A DNA stretch of 64,000 nt from Roseateles_E cavernae (GTDB taxonomy: Bacteria; Pseudomonadota; Gammaproteobacteria; Burkholderiales; Burkholderiaceae_C): assembly GCF_040187885.1 (NCBI RefSeq), contig NZ_JBDPLH010000002.1:248001-312000 (forward strand). Direction: 5' to 3'. Position numbers and translations under genes: made by a program. Shown here in pieces: positions 7,653-17,411 of the stretch. Position 1 is the first letter of the stretch, and every line of letters starts with the position of its first letter. The notes under the pieces are model-generated. The model did not search any database. It saw nothing but the letters and a program-made list of their open reading frames with translations, and had not been told where the DNA came from.

Positions 7653-9410
7653 ATGGCGGCAGAGGGAAGTGCAGGGGACCTGATCAAGGTCGTGACCCTG
7701 CTGGGGGCGGCGGTGGTGGCGGTGCCGCTGTTCAAGCGATTGGGTCTGGGTTCGGTGCTGGGCTATCTGGCGGCCGGCCTGGTCATCGGGCCCTTCGGCC
7801 TGGGCCTGTTCAGCGATGCGCAGACGATTCTGCACATCGCCGAGCTGGGCGTCGTGATGTTTCTGTTCGTCATCGGCCTGGAGATGCGGCCCTCGCATCT
7901 GTGGGCCCTGCGCCGCGCCATCTTTGGCCTGGGCAGCCTGCAGGTGGTGGTCTGCGGCGCCTTGCTGACCGGGGTCGGCCTGGCCTTTGGTTTCCCGCTG
8001 GACGTGTCCTTCGTCAGCGCGATGGGCTTTGTGCTGACCTCGACCGCCATCGTGATGCAGCTGCTCGGCGAGCGCGGTGACAGCGCCGCGCCGCGCGGGC
8101 AGAAGATCGTCGCCATCCTGCTGTTCGAGGACCTGCTGATCGTGCCCCTGCTGGCCCTGGTGGCCTTTATCGCACCGGCCTCGGCCGCTGCGCCGGCGGC
8201 GGCCGGCTCGCGCTGGGGCGCGGTGCTGCTGGGCCTGGGGGCGCTGGCGGCGCTGGTGGCCGTCGGCCTGTGGCTGCTGAACCCGCTGTTCCGGGTGCTG
8301 GCGCGCGCCAAGGCGCGCGAGGTGATGACGGCCGCGGCCCTGCTGGTGGTGCTGGGCGCGGCCCTGCTGATGCAGCTCGGCGGCCTGTCGATGGCGCTGG
8401 GCGCCTTCCTGGCCGGGGTGCTGCTGTCGGAGTCGAGCTTTCGCCATCAGCTGGAGGCCGATATCGAGCCCTTCCGCGGTCTGCTGCTGGGGCTGTTCTT
8501 CATCGGCGTCGGCATGGCGCTGGACCTGGCGGCGGTGGCTCAGAACTGGCAGCTGATCATCGCCGGCGTGCTGGCGATGATGGTGGTCAAGACCCTGTGC
8601 ATCTATGCGGTGGCGCGCCTGGCGCGGGCCTCGCACGCCGATGCGATCGACCGCGCGGTGCTGATGGCCCAGGGCGGCGAGTTCGCCTTCGTGCTCTATG
8701 CGGCGGCGCTGGCGGCCGGTGTCATCGACGCCGAGGTCAATGCGAACATGACGGCCATCGTCGTGCTGTCGATGGCGCTGACCCCGCTGACCGTGCTGGC
8801 GCTGCGCCGCCTGACGCCCAAGATCAAGCCCTCGATGGAGGGCATCGAGCGGCCCGAGAACCTGGCCGCCAGCGTGCTGATCATCGGCTTCGGCCGCTTC
8901 GGCCAGGTGGCCAGCCAGGCGGTGCTGGCACGCGGTGCCCAGATCACCATCATCGACAACGACACCGAGGTGATACGGGATGCCGCCGAGTTCGGCTTCA
9001 AGGTCTATTACGGCGACGGCGACCGCGCCGACGTGCTGCATGCGGCCGGCGCCCACCATGCGCGGGTGATTCTGGTCTGCATCAATGACAAGGCCGCGGT
9101 CAACCGCATCGTCGAGCAGGCGCGCATGAGCTGCGCCCAGGCCAAGCTGCTGGTACGGGCCTATGACCGCGAGCATGCGCACGAGCTGCTGAAGGCCGAT
9201 GTCGATTACCAGATCCGCGAGACCTTCGAGTCGGCCATGGCGCTGGGCCGCGAGGCGGCGCTGGCCAGCGGCGCGACGCCGGACGAGGCCGACGAGGTGA
9301 TGACCGAGGTGCGCCGGCGCGATACCGAGCGCTTCGAGCTGGAGGCGGTCGGTGGCATCTTCGCCGGCCGGGCGATGATTCTGGGCAATGTGCCGGCCAA
9401 GGACGCCTGA
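7653..9410 (+). CDS. CPA2-family cation:proton antiporter with RCK domain (KefB/KefC-like)
   Basis: 585 residues from ATG 7653, which follows an AAGGGA ribosome-binding stretch; a GTG at 7623 is a weaker start. Residues up to about 390 form a Na+/H+ exchanger fold with some 12 hydrophobic segments, including LGYLAAGLVIGPFGLGL and the conserved ILLFEDLLIVPLLAL. From about residue 405 a TrkA-N/RCK domain begins with VLIIGFGRFGQVASQAVL (GxGxxG) and IIDNDTE, which binds nucleotide. Likely glutathione-type gated K+ efflux or another monovalent cation antiport; the ancillary KefF/KefG subunit is not adjacent, so substrate and gating are unproven. Confidence 0.88.
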   Translation: MAAEGSAGDLIKVVTLLGAAVVAVPLFKRLGLGSVLGYLAAGLVIGPFGLGLFSDAQTILHIAELGVVMFLFVIGLEMRPSHLWALRRAIFGLGSLQVVVCGALLTGVGLAFGFPLDVSFVSAMGFVLTSTAIVMQLLGERGDSAAPRGQKIVAILLFEDLLIVPLLALVAFIAPASAAAPAAAGSRWGAVLLGLGALAALVAVGLWLLNPLFRVLARAKAREVMTAAALLVVLGAALLMQLGGLSMALGAFLAGVLLSESSFRHQLEADIEPFRGLLLGLFFIGVGMALDLAAVAQNWQLIIAGVLAMMVVKTLCIYAVARLARASHADAIDRAVLMAQGGEFAFVLYAAALAAGVIDAEVNANMTAIVVLSMALTPLTVLALRRLTPKIKPSMEGIERPENLAASVLIIGFGRFGQVASQAVLARGAQITIIDNDTEVIRDAAEFGFKVYYGDGDRADVLHAAGAHHARVILVCINDKAAVNRIVEQARMSCAQAKLLVRAYDREHAHELLKADVDYQIRETFESAMALGREAALASGATPDEADEVMTEVRRRDTERFELEAVGGIFAGRAMILGNVPAKDA

Positions 9411-9418
9411 GGCCGGGC

Positions 9419-10753
9419 TCAGACGCTGTTGCGCGGCAGCCTGATCACAAAGCCCAGGCCCGCTCCGGGTTCCGTATCCAGCTGCACCGAGCCGCCCAGG
9501 CGCTGGCTGAGGGTCTGCACGATGTGCAGGCCCAGGCCCGAGCCGCCGTCGCCGCGCTTGGTGCTGAAGAAGGGCTCGAACAGGCGCGGCCGGATCTCGT
9601 CGGGCACGCCGTTGCCGTTGTCGCGCAGGCGCAGCTCAATCCAGTCCTCGCCGTGCTGGCGCAGCCCGACCGCGATGCGGCGCTCGGACCGGCCCTCGAA
9701 GGCATGGGTGATGGCATTGAGCAGTAGGTTGGAGATGATTTGCGACAGCATGCCGCCGGCCATGCGCACCGGCAGCCGTTCCGGCGCGTCCAGCAGCACC
9801 TCGACCTGGGCCTTGCGCAGCACCGGCTGATGGGTGCGGATGATGGCGCGCAGATAGTCGACCAGGTCCAGCGGCAGGGCCAGCTCGCTGCTCTGGTCCA
9901 CCGCCAGGGTCTTGAAATTGCCCACCAGGGTGGCGGCCCGGGCCAGATTGCTGCACACCAGGCCGGCCGCGCTTTCGACGCGCCGCGCCAGGCCCTGCAG
10001 CTCGCTGCGGCTGACCTTGTCGCCGGCCAGCATGGCCAGCATCTCGCGCGCGAACTCCTCCATGCCCGAGGCCGCCGTCACCGCGATGCCGATCGGCGTG
10101 TTGACCTCGTGCGCGACCCCCGCCACGAGGCCGCCCAGCGCGGCCAGCTTCTCGCGCTCCACCAGCGTGGCCGTGGCATGGCGCAGCTCCTCGGTGCGCG
10201 CCAGCACCAGGCCTTCCAGCTCGGCTTCGCGGTCCTGGTGCTGCAGCTCGGCGGCGCCGCGGGCCGCAAAGATCGACAGCAGGGACAGGGCCAGCAGATG
10301 CTTGTCGGCATCGATCTCACGTTTGTCCAGCGCCACCAGAATGCCCAGGCTGGCGCCCGTCGTGCCCACCATGGGCATGCCCACATAGCTTTGCGCGCCC
10401 ATCTCGCCGAGCAGATGGTCGTCCGGATAGGCCTGCTGCACCCCGCAGGGGTAGAAGCACATGCTCTGGTCGGCCACATTGCTGCAGGGCGTGCCCTTCA
10501 GCGAGTAGCTCATATTCGGCAGCCAGTCGGCACCGCCCCAGACGGCCAGGGTCTGGATGCCCTCGCCACCCTCGAAGGGGATCAGCCGGCCGGCAATCAC
10601 ATAGGCCACGTCCAGCGCGGCGGCCAGGTCCTTGACCAGCACGCGGAAGAAGGCCTCGCCCTGCACGCGCGAGGTCGACAAGGTGATCGAGCGCAGCGCG
10701 GCCTCGGCCAGCCGGCGCTTCTCGATCTCGTTGAAGAGTGGCGTTTCAGGCAT
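9419..10753 (-). CDS. GAF-domain sensor histidine kinase
   Basis: 444-residue soluble kinase without obvious membrane segments. A GAF-like N-terminal domain (about 20-170) contains the Cys-bearing GTPCSNVADQSMCFYPCG stretch. A coiled linker (AELEGLVLARTEELRHATATL) leads to the H-box GGLVAGVAHEVNTPIGIA (HEVNTP variant), then N-box ISNLLLNAITHAF, G-boxes RDNGNGVPDEI and GSGLGLHIVQTLS. The partner is almost certainly the HD-GYP regulator immediately upstream on the same strand (8-base overlap). Signal unknown; the GAF domain suggests a cytoplasmic or diffusible ligand. Confidence 0.9.
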   Translation of the reverse strand: MPETPLFNEIEKRRLAEAALRSITLSTSRVQGEAFFRVLVKDLAAALDVAYVIAGRLIPFEGGEGIQTLAVWGGADWLPNMSYSLKGTPCSNVADQSMCFYPCGVQQAYPDDHLLGEMGAQSYVGMPMVGTTGASLGILVALDKREIDADKHLLALSLLSIFAARGAAELQHQDREAELEGLVLARTEELRHATATLVEREKLAALGGLVAGVAHEVNTPIGIAVTAASGMEEFAREMLAMLAGDKVSRSELQGLARRVESAAGLVCSNLARAATLVGNFKTLAVDQSSELALPLDLVDYLRAIIRTHQPVLRKAQVEVLLDAPERLPVRMAGGMLSQIISNLLLNAITHAFEGRSERRIAVGLRQHGEDWIELRLRDNGNGVPDEIRPRLFEPFFSTKRGDGGSGLGLHIVQTLSQRLGGSVQLDTEPGAGLGFVIRLPRNSV

Positions 10754-12287
10754 CGGGGTAACGCTCGTAGATGTCGCGCAGCTCGGGCAGGCGCTCCAGC
10801 AGCAGGCTCACCAGCTTGGGGTCGAACTGGCGGCCGGACTCGGCGCGCAGATAGTCGATGGCCTGCTCGAATGGCCAGCGCTGCTTGTAGCAGCGGGTGC
10901 TGACCAGCGCGTCCATCACATCGGCCAGCGCGACGATACGGCCGACGATATGGATCTGCTCGCCGGCCAGGCCGCGTGGATAGCCCAGGCCGTCCCAGCG
11001 CTCATGGTGCTCGTGGGCGATGGTCGCGCCCAGCTGCAGGATGCGCTTGTCGCTCTTGCTGAGCAGCTCGTAGCCGATGCGGGCATGGGTCTTCATGACC
11101 TCCCACTCCTCCTCGTCGAGCTTGCCCGGCTTGTTCAGCACCCGGTCCGGGATGCCGATCTTGCCGACATCGTGCAGCGGCGCGGCCTGGCGCAGAAACT
11201 CCACATCCGAAGCGGCCAGGCCCACCGCATCGCCCAGCAGCGCCGACAGCTCGGCGACGCGGCGCACATGCGAGCCGGTTTCCTTGGAGCGCTTCTCGAC
11301 CGCCTCGCCCAGGATGAAGACGGTGGAGCGCTGGGTTTCCTGGATCTCCTCGCGCAGCAGCAGGGTCTCGTAGGTGATCGCGACATTGGCGCAGAAGATC
11401 TCCAGCAGCTCGCGAGCCGTCTCGTCGACCGGCTCGGAAAACACCATATAGAGCAGGCTCTCGTTGCCGGTGCTGCTGCGGTAGTAGCCGACGAAGTGGT
11501 AGTCGTCGAAATGGCTTTGCTGCGAGCTCAGCGCCCGGTTCAGCGCTTCGCGCACCTCGGCGGGCAGGGTTTCCAGCTCCTCCTCGACCAGCAGGCGTGA
11601 GTACTCGGCCGTGGCCGCCAGCACCTTGAGCCGGCCCTCGACATGCGAGGCAGCATAGGCCGACACCCGGCTGGCGCTGAAGCCCTGGGCGTCCAGGCCC
11701 AGCAGATGGGAGACCTGCTCCAGCACCGCCGAGGCGAAGCGGCGCAGGTTCTGCGAGTCGTAGACCTTGGTGATCGCATCGATGGAGCGGCGCAGCGCCT
11801 GGCGCGAGGCCTCGATGATCATGATGTCGCGGTAGCTGCGCAGCGCCGAATAGAAGACGGTGATCAGCTTGCGCTTGGTCAGCTCGGTCTTTTCCTTGTA
11901 GTCATTGATGTCATAAGTCTTGATGACATGCTCTTCGGGCGCCTGGCCCGGCTGGCCGGTGCGCAAGACGATGCGCACATGGTGGTTCTGCTGCACCTCG
12001 CGGATATGGCGGGCCAGATCCAGCCCGGCATGCTCGCTCTCCATCACGACGTCGAGCAGTATCAGCGCGATGTCCTGGCGATGGGCCAGCAGCTCGCGCG
12101 CCTCGACGCCGCTATAGGCATCGAGGAACTGCAGGCGTCGACCGCCGAACTCGAAATCGGCCATCACCAGCTGGGTGACTTCATGGACGGCGGGGTCGTC
12201 GTCGACAATCATCACCACCCAGGGGTCCAGCGAGCGGCTGGCTTGGGGCGCGCCCGGCGTTTCGTCCGCAAATACCAGGTCCGTCAT
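10746..12287 (-). CDS. RpfG-like response regulator, REC-DUF3369-HD-GYP c-di-GMP phosphodiesterase
   Basis: 513 residues. REC domain at about 22-145 with MIVDDDPAVHE and phosphoacceptor Asp in LILLDVVM; a DUF3369-type sensor segment at about 150-315; HD-GYP domain at about 325-500. The catalytic residues look complete: HDVGKIGIPD, KPGKLDEEEWEVMKTH, and HHERWDGLGYPRGL (the GYP signature). It should hydrolyse cyclic di-GMP under control of phosphorylation by the downstream kinase, so the pair would lower c-di-GMP in response to the kinase signal. Divergent from the hybrid kinase at 12372 with 84 bases between. Confidence 0.92.
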   Translation of the reverse strand: MTDLVFADETPGAPQASRSLDPWVVMIVDDDPAVHEVTQLVMADFEFGGRRLQFLDAYSGVEARELLAHRQDIALILLDVVMESEHAGLDLARHIREVQQNHHVRIVLRTGQPGQAPEEHVIKTYDINDYKEKTELTKRKLITVFYSALRSYRDIMIIEASRQALRRSIDAITKVYDSQNLRRFASAVLEQVSHLLGLDAQGFSASRVSAYAASHVEGRLKVLAATAEYSRLLVEEELETLPAEVREALNRALSSQQSHFDDYHFVGYYRSSTGNESLLYMVFSEPVDETARELLEIFCANVAITYETLLLREEIQETQRSTVFILGEAVEKRSKETGSHVRRVAELSALLGDAVGLAASDVEFLRQAAPLHDVGKIGIPDRVLNKPGKLDEEEWEVMKTHARIGYELLSKSDKRILQLGATIAHEHHERWDGLGYPRGLAGEQIHIVGRIVALADVMDALVSTRCYKQRWPFEQAIDYLRAESGRQFDPKLVSLLLERLPELRDIYERYPDA

Positions 12288-12371
12288 GGATGGCCTTTTG
12301 AGAGTCGGCGTTCAGGAGATTATGAGCATGGCCGGGTGGCTTGGGCAGCAGAAAAGTAGGGCAATCCAGCG

Positions 12372-14948
12372 ATGACTGCGATTCATGAGCATGGCGATCT
12401 GTTGCGCGAGCTCGGCACCAATCTGGGCCTGCTGAGCCTGCTGGTGCTGGCCTATGCACTGCTGGCGCCGGCCCGGCAGCCGGACGGGCGGCGCTGGGGC
12501 TGGCGGGAACTGGCCCTGGGCCTGGCCTTCGGCCTGGCCGGCGTGCTGGCCCAGCTGGCCCCGCTGACCTTGGAGGGCGGGCTGAAGACCGATGCCCGCG
12601 GGGTGATGCTGGCTCTGGCCGGCGCCTACCTGCCCCTGCCCAGCGCGTTGCTGGCCCTGGTTCTCAGCGCGGGCTTCCGTCTGCTGATGACACAGCCGCT
12701 GGGCTGGCTGGGTGCGGCCGGCATGGCCATGGCCGTGCTGCTGGGCTGGCTGTGGGCGCGCTGGTGGAACGCCTGGTGGGCCGGCCATCGCCGGCGCTGG
12801 GTGCGCCCTGTGTGGCTGATGAGCCTGGGCCTGGCCGTGGCCGCGATGGGCCTGGCGATGGCACAGCTGTTGCCGGGCGATCTGGGGGCGCGGCTGGCGC
12901 GCAGCGTCGGCCCGGCGCTGAGCCTGGCCTTTGTGCTGGGCAGCCTGGGCCTGGGCCTGCTGCTGGACCTGGTGCTGGCCCACCGGCGCACGATGCTGGC
13001 GCTGCGCCAGGCCCTGCATGAGCGCGAGCTGAGCCAGGCCCAGCTGGAGCTGGCCTTGGAAGCCAGCGGCGCGGCGCAATGGGAGTGGCAGATCGATGCA
13101 CAGCTGATGGTGCTCAGCGAGCGCTTCTATCGCCAGCTGGGTTATCAGCCCGGCGCCTTCGAGGCCACGGTCACGCAATGGCGGGCGATGCTGCATCCCG
13201 AGGACGTCGAGCGCGCGGTGTCGACCGCGCTGGCCGCCGCACGCAGCCCGGCCGGCACCTATGTCAGCGAATACCGGATGCGCGACGCCGACGGCGAATG
13301 GCGCTGGCTGCTGTCGCGCGGCCGGGTGGTGCGGCGCGGACAGCAGGGCGAGCCGCTGCTGATGGTGGGCAGTCATCTGGACATCGATGTGCTGCGGCGC
13401 CAGCAGGCCGCGCTGCTGGAGTCGCATGAGCGCTTCCAGCAGATCTACCAGACCACGCCCGATGCCATGGGCATCACCCGCATCGCCGACGGGCTCTATC
13501 TCGATGTCAACGAGGCCTTTGTCCAGATGACGGGCTATGCGCGCGACGAGGTGCTCGGACGCACCAGCACCGAGCTGGGCGTCTGGGCCGAGCCGCAGCA
13601 GCGAGCCTTGCTGATCGAGACCTTTCGCCGCGAGGGGCTGGTCGACTCGATGGAAATGCAGGTACGTCATCGCGACGGCCGGCTGCTGGACGGGCTGATG
13701 TCGGTGCGTCTGCTCCGGCAGCACGGCGAAGACTGCATGCTTTTCATCTACCGCGACATTACCGAGCGACAACGTCTGCTGCGCGATGCCGAGGCCGCGC
13801 GCGCCGAAACCGCGGCGGCGGCGGCGGCCAATCTGGCCAAGACCGAATTCCTGTCCCGCATGAGCCATGAGCTGCGCACGCCGCTGAACGCGGTGCTGGG
13901 CTTCGCCCAGCTGCTGCTGACCGCGTCCGAGCCGGCGCTGCGCGAGCGCCAGCGCGCCCAGGTCGAGGCCATCGCCCAGGCCGGCTGGCATCTGCTGGAC
14001 CTGATCAATGATGTGCTGGATGTGGCTCGCATCGAGGCCGGACAGCTGCAGCTGCAGACCCAGGCGCTGGCGCTCGAGCCGCTGCTCGACGAGTCGCTGG
14101 AACTGCTGGCGCCGCAGATTGCCGCCCAGCGGATCCGGTTGCAGCGGGACCTCGCCGGCCCGGCGCTGCCCTTGCTGGAGGCCGATCCGGTGCGGCTGCG
14201 CCAGGCCCTGGTCAACCTGCTCAGCAATGCGGTCAAGTACAACCGCCCGGGTGGCACGCTGAGCATCACCGCCGAGCGTCATGCCGACCATCTGGCGCTG
14301 CACATCGCCGACACCGGCATCGGCATGAGCGCGCAGCAGCTGGCTCATCTCTACGAGCCCTTCAACCGCCTGGGCCGGGAACGCGAGGCGATCGAGGGCA
14401 CCGGCATCGGCCTGGTGCTGACCCGCTATCTGCTGGGCCTGATGGGGGCGCAGCTGAGGCTGGAGAGCCGGCAGGGCGAGGGGACGGTGGCCCATCTGCG
14501 CCTGCCGCTGGCTCGCCAGGCGGCCTTGCCGCAAGACCCGAACCCGGAGGCCGCGCCCGCCGCCCTGCCGAGGGGACGGCTGCTCTATATCGAGGACATG
14601 GCGGTGAACCGCCTGCTGGTACAGCAGATGCTGGCCGACTGGCCGGGCCTGTCCCTGCATATGGCCGAGGATGGTGCCCAGGGCCTGCGGCTGGCGGCCG
14701 AGCTGCGACCGGACCTGCTGCTGCTGGACATGCGCCTGCCGGACATGGATGGCATCGAGCTGCTGCGCCGGCTGCGTGCCGACCCGGCCTGTGCCGGGCT
14801 GCGCGTGGTCGCGCTGTCGGCCAATGCGATGCCCGAGGAGGTGGCGCGGGCGCTCGCGGCCGGAGCCGAGGACTACTGGACCAAGCCGCTGCAGCTGCAG
14901 CGCTTCCGCGCCGACCTGCAGCGCCTGCTGCTCAGGACTTCTGGCTGA
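12372..14948 (+). CDS. Membrane PAS-PAS hybrid histidine kinase with C-terminal receiver
   Basis: 858 residues. Residues about 1-215 hold six or so hydrophobic segments resembling a 5TMR-type membrane sensor; two PAS domains follow (about 225-345 and 350-475). HisKA carries His499 in FLSRMSHELRTPLNAVLGF; HATPase has VNLLSNAVKYN and GTGIGLVLTRYLLG. The receiver (about 735-850) begins RLLYIEDMAVNR and has the phosphoacceptor Asp786 in LLLLDMRLPDMDG and the Lys in YWTKPLQ. No HPt domain is present, so a separate phosphotransfer protein or another regulator is needed. The 3' end overlaps the convergent cobT by 17 bases. Confidence 0.9.
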   Translation: MTAIHEHGDLLRELGTNLGLLSLLVLAYALLAPARQPDGRRWGWRELALGLAFGLAGVLAQLAPLTLEGGLKTDARGVMLALAGAYLPLPSALLALVLSAGFRLLMTQPLGWLGAAGMAMAVLLGWLWARWWNAWWAGHRRRWVRPVWLMSLGLAVAAMGLAMAQLLPGDLGARLARSVGPALSLAFVLGSLGLGLLLDLVLAHRRTMLALRQALHERELSQAQLELALEASGAAQWEWQIDAQLMVLSERFYRQLGYQPGAFEATVTQWRAMLHPEDVERAVSTALAAARSPAGTYVSEYRMRDADGEWRWLLSRGRVVRRGQQGEPLLMVGSHLDIDVLRRQQAALLESHERFQQIYQTTPDAMGITRIADGLYLDVNEAFVQMTGYARDEVLGRTSTELGVWAEPQQRALLIETFRREGLVDSMEMQVRHRDGRLLDGLMSVRLLRQHGEDCMLFIYRDITERQRLLRDAEAARAETAAAAAANLAKTEFLSRMSHELRTPLNAVLGFAQLLLTASEPALRERQRAQVEAIAQAGWHLLDLINDVLDVARIEAGQLQLQTQALALEPLLDESLELLAPQIAAQRIRLQRDLAGPALPLLEADPVRLRQALVNLLSNAVKYNRPGGTLSITAERHADHLALHIADTGIGMSAQQLAHLYEPFNRLGREREAIEGTGIGLVLTRYLLGLMGAQLRLESRQGEGTVAHLRLPLARQAALPQDPNPEAAPAALPRGRLLYIEDMAVNRLLVQQMLADWPGLSLHMAEDGAQGLRLAAELRPDLLLLDMRLPDMDGIELLRRLRADPACAGLRVVALSANAMPEEVARALAAGAEDYWTKPLQLQRFRADLQRLLLRTSG

Positions 14949-15960
14949 CGCCGGCCGATGCGAAGCTGGCCATCTCGGCCAGGATGCGGCAGGCGGACTC
15001 CAGCAGCGGCCAGGCCAGCGCCGCGCCCGAGCCCTCGCCCAGGCGCAGGCCCAGATCGATCAGCGGCTCGGCGCCCAGCGCTTCGAGCATCAGCCGATGG
15101 CCGGCCTCCTGGGAGGCGTGGGCGAACACGCAACGCTCCAGCACCGCCGGCTGCAGTTTCGCCGCCACCAGCACCGCCGCGCCACAGATGAAGCCGTCGA
15201 CGACGATCACGCGCCGCTCCAGCGCCGCCTGCAGCACCGCGCCCACCATCATCGCGATCTCGAAACCGCCGAAGGCCGCCAGCGCCGCCAGCGGCGTGGC
15301 CGCCTCGCCATGGCGCTGCAGCACCTGGCGCAGGATGTCGGTCTTGTGCTGAAGCTGCGCATCGTCAAGACCTGTCCCCCGGCCGGTGCAGTCGGCAATC
15401 GGCAGGCCTTGCAGCCGCGCCAGCAGCAGGGCCGCCGCCGAGGTATTGCCTATGCCCATCTCGCCCAGCAGCAGCACATTGCCCGGCTGCTTGTGCAACA
15501 GGTTCTTGCCGGCGGCAATCGCGGTGGCGCACTGGTCGGCGCTCATCGCCGGCCCCTGCAGCGCATCGGCCGTGCCCGGCGCGATCTTGGCGATGATCAG
15601 GCCCTCGCGCGGTGCGAAGTCGTGAGCCACGCCGGCATCCACCACGCTCAGGGCCAGGCCGTGCTGGCGCGCCAGCACGCTGACCGCCGCACCGCCGGCC
15701 AGGAAGTTCTCGACCATCTGCCAGCTCACATCGCTGGGGTAGGCCGACACGCCGCGCGCCGCCAGGCCGTGGTCGCCGGCGAACACCATCAGCTGCGGCT
15801 CGCGCAATTGCGGTGTCTCGCTGCCCAGGATCAGGCCGAGGCGCAGCATCAGCGTCTCCAGCCGGCCCAGGGCGCCCAGCGGCTTGGTCTTGGCGTCGAT
15901 GCGGCGCTGCAGGGCCAGGGCCAGCTCGGGGTCTTGCAGGGAGGGGATGTGGGGAATCAT
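14932..15960 (-). CDS. cobT: Nicotinate-nucleotide:dimethylbenzimidazole phosphoribosyltransferase (CobT)
   Basis: Activates the lower ligand DMB to alpha-ribazole phosphate. 342 residues, normal length. Typical marks: QRRIDAKTKPLGALGRLE near the start, MVFAGDHGLAARGVSAYPS, the LLGEMGIGNTSAAA loop and GRGTGLDD. It is the last gene of the long minus-strand cobalamin unit and would use the DMB made by BluB of the same operon. Its ATG overlaps the cobQ stop by 4 bases. The reading frame ends inside the convergent hybrid kinase gene, so any transcript end lies antisense to that gene. Confidence 0.96.
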   Translation of the reverse strand: MIPHIPSLQDPELALALQRRIDAKTKPLGALGRLETLMLRLGLILGSETPQLREPQLMVFAGDHGLAARGVSAYPSDVSWQMVENFLAGGAAVSVLARQHGLALSVVDAGVAHDFAPREGLIIAKIAPGTADALQGPAMSADQCATAIAAGKNLLHKQPGNVLLLGEMGIGNTSAAALLLARLQGLPIADCTGRGTGLDDAQLQHKTDILRQVLQRHGEAATPLAALAAFGGFEIAMMVGAVLQAALERRVIVVDGFICGAAVLVAAKLQPAVLERCVFAHASQEAGHRLMLEALGAEPLIDLGLRLGEGSGAALAWPLLESACRILAEMASFASAGVSQKS

Positions 15961-17411
15961 GGCTTGATCAGGCCCATCAAGGTGCCTGCCTGGAAATGTT
16001 CATCGATGTAGTCGGCCAGGCCCTCGAACACGCTGTCCAGGGTCGGCAGGTTCTGGCCGAACAGCGCGGCCATCACGGCCGGCTGCTCGAACAGGCCGTG
16101 GGCATAGCAGCCCAGCACCGAGCCCTGCTGCCAGCCTATGGCCTCGCCGGTGTCGCTGCTGACGGCCACATGTGCGGCGGGCAGCGAGGGATGCTGGGCC
16201 GTGCGGCCGTGGTGGATCTCGTAGCCGCTGGCCTGGATGCCGGCCAGGGCCTGCCAGCAGCCGTCCAGGCCGGCCTCGAAGCGCAGTTCGGCCGGGCGCA
16301 GCAGCTTCTCGCGCTCGAAGCGGGTGACCAGCGGCAGCAGGCCCAGGCCCGGCGCATTGCCGTCCAGGCCGTGCGGATCGATCAAGGCCTCGCCCAGCAT
16401 CTGCAGGCCGCCGCAGATGCCCAGCAGCGGCTTGCCGGCTGCGGCATGGCGGGCGATGGGGGCATCGAGCTGCTGGGCGCGCAGCCAGGCCAGATCGGCG
16501 GCCACGGCCTTCGATCCCGGCAGGATGATCCAGTCGGCGCCGTCCAGCTCGGCCGGCGTTCGGGCCCAGACCAGGCGCACGCCGGGCAGGCTGCGCAGGG
16601 GCTGGAACTCGTCGAGGTTGGACAGGCGCGGATAGGCGACGACGGCAATCTTCAGACCCGAGCCCGAGGGCGCGTCGTCGAACACGCCGTCCTCTTCCGG
16701 CAGCCCATGGCCGCGCCACATCGGCAGCACCGCGACGGTGGGCACGCCGGTCAGCGCCTGCAGCTGCTCGGGCCCCGGCGCCAGCAGAGTAGCGTCGCCG
16801 CGGAAGCGGTTCAGCACAAAGCCCTTGATCAGTGCGCGCTCGTGTGCGGGCAGCAGCTGGTGGGTGCCGTAGAGATGGGCAAAGGCGCCGCCGCGGTCGA
16901 TGTCGGTGACCAGCAGGCAGGCGGCCTTGGCCTCCAGCGCGGTGCGCATATTCACATAGTCGCTGGCATGCAGATTGATCTCGGCCGGCGAGCCGGCGCC
17001 CTCGATCACGAGCACATCGTTCTCGGCCAGCAATTCGTGCAGCGCTGCTCGTGCGGTGGGCCAGATCTTCTCGCTGCGGCCGCGCCAGGGCATCGCGCCC
17101 AGCTCGGCGCTGACCTCGCCCATCAGCACCACCTGGCTGCGGGTATCGGCCTCGGGCTTCAGCAGCACCGGGTTCATCCGCACCTCGGGCGTGCGGCGCG
17201 CGGCCAGGGCCTGGAAGTACTGGGCGCTGCCGATCTCGCCCATGGCCCCATTCAAGCCGGGGACCACACGGGCGTTATTGCTCATGTTCTGCGCCTTGTA
17301 GGGCGCGACCTTGAGCCCCTGGCGGGCATACCAGCGGCACAGCGCGGTGGCCAGCCAGCTCTTGCCGGCGCCACTGGTCGTGCCCAGAACCATCACAGCC
17401 TTGGCCGTCAT
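15957..17411 (-). CDS. cobQ: Cobyric acid synthase (CobQ)
   Basis: ATP- and glutamine-dependent amidation of adenosylcobyrinate a,c-diamide at side chains b, d, e and g. 484 residues. The N-terminal P-loop-like domain begins AVMVLGTTSGAGKSWLATAL and has the YKAQNMSNNARVV segment typical of CobQ; the C-terminal glutaminase has Cys in LLGICGGLQMLGEAL and a His in CYAHGLFE. It lies between cobD and cobT, with 4-base overlaps at both ends. Confidence 0.96.
   Translation of the reverse strand: MTAKAVMVLGTTSGAGKSWLATALCRWYARQGLKVAPYKAQNMSNNARVVPGLNGAMGEIGSAQYFQALAARRTPEVRMNPVLLKPEADTRSQVVLMGEVSAELGAMPWRGRSEKIWPTARAALHELLAENDVLVIEGAGSPAEINLHASDYVNMRTALEAKAACLLVTDIDRGGAFAHLYGTHQLLPAHERALIKGFVLNRFRGDATLLAPGPEQLQALTGVPTVAVLPMWRGHGLPEEDGVFDDAPSGSGLKIAVVAYPRLSNLDEFQPLRSLPGVRLVWARTPAELDGADWIILPGSKAVAADLAWLRAQQLDAPIARHAAAGKPLLGICGGLQMLGEALIDPHGLDGNAPGLGLLPLVTRFEREKLLRPAELRFEAGLDGCWQALAGIQASGYEIHHGRTAQHPSLPAAHVAVSSDTGEAIGWQQGSVLGCYAHGLFEQPAVMAALFGQNLPTLDSVFEGLADYIDEHFQAGTLMGLIKP

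Noticed and set aside
7437..9182. Open frame antisense to the Kef-like antiporter
   Set aside because: His/Gln-rich repeat-like composition with no domain; opposite strand carries the antiporter.
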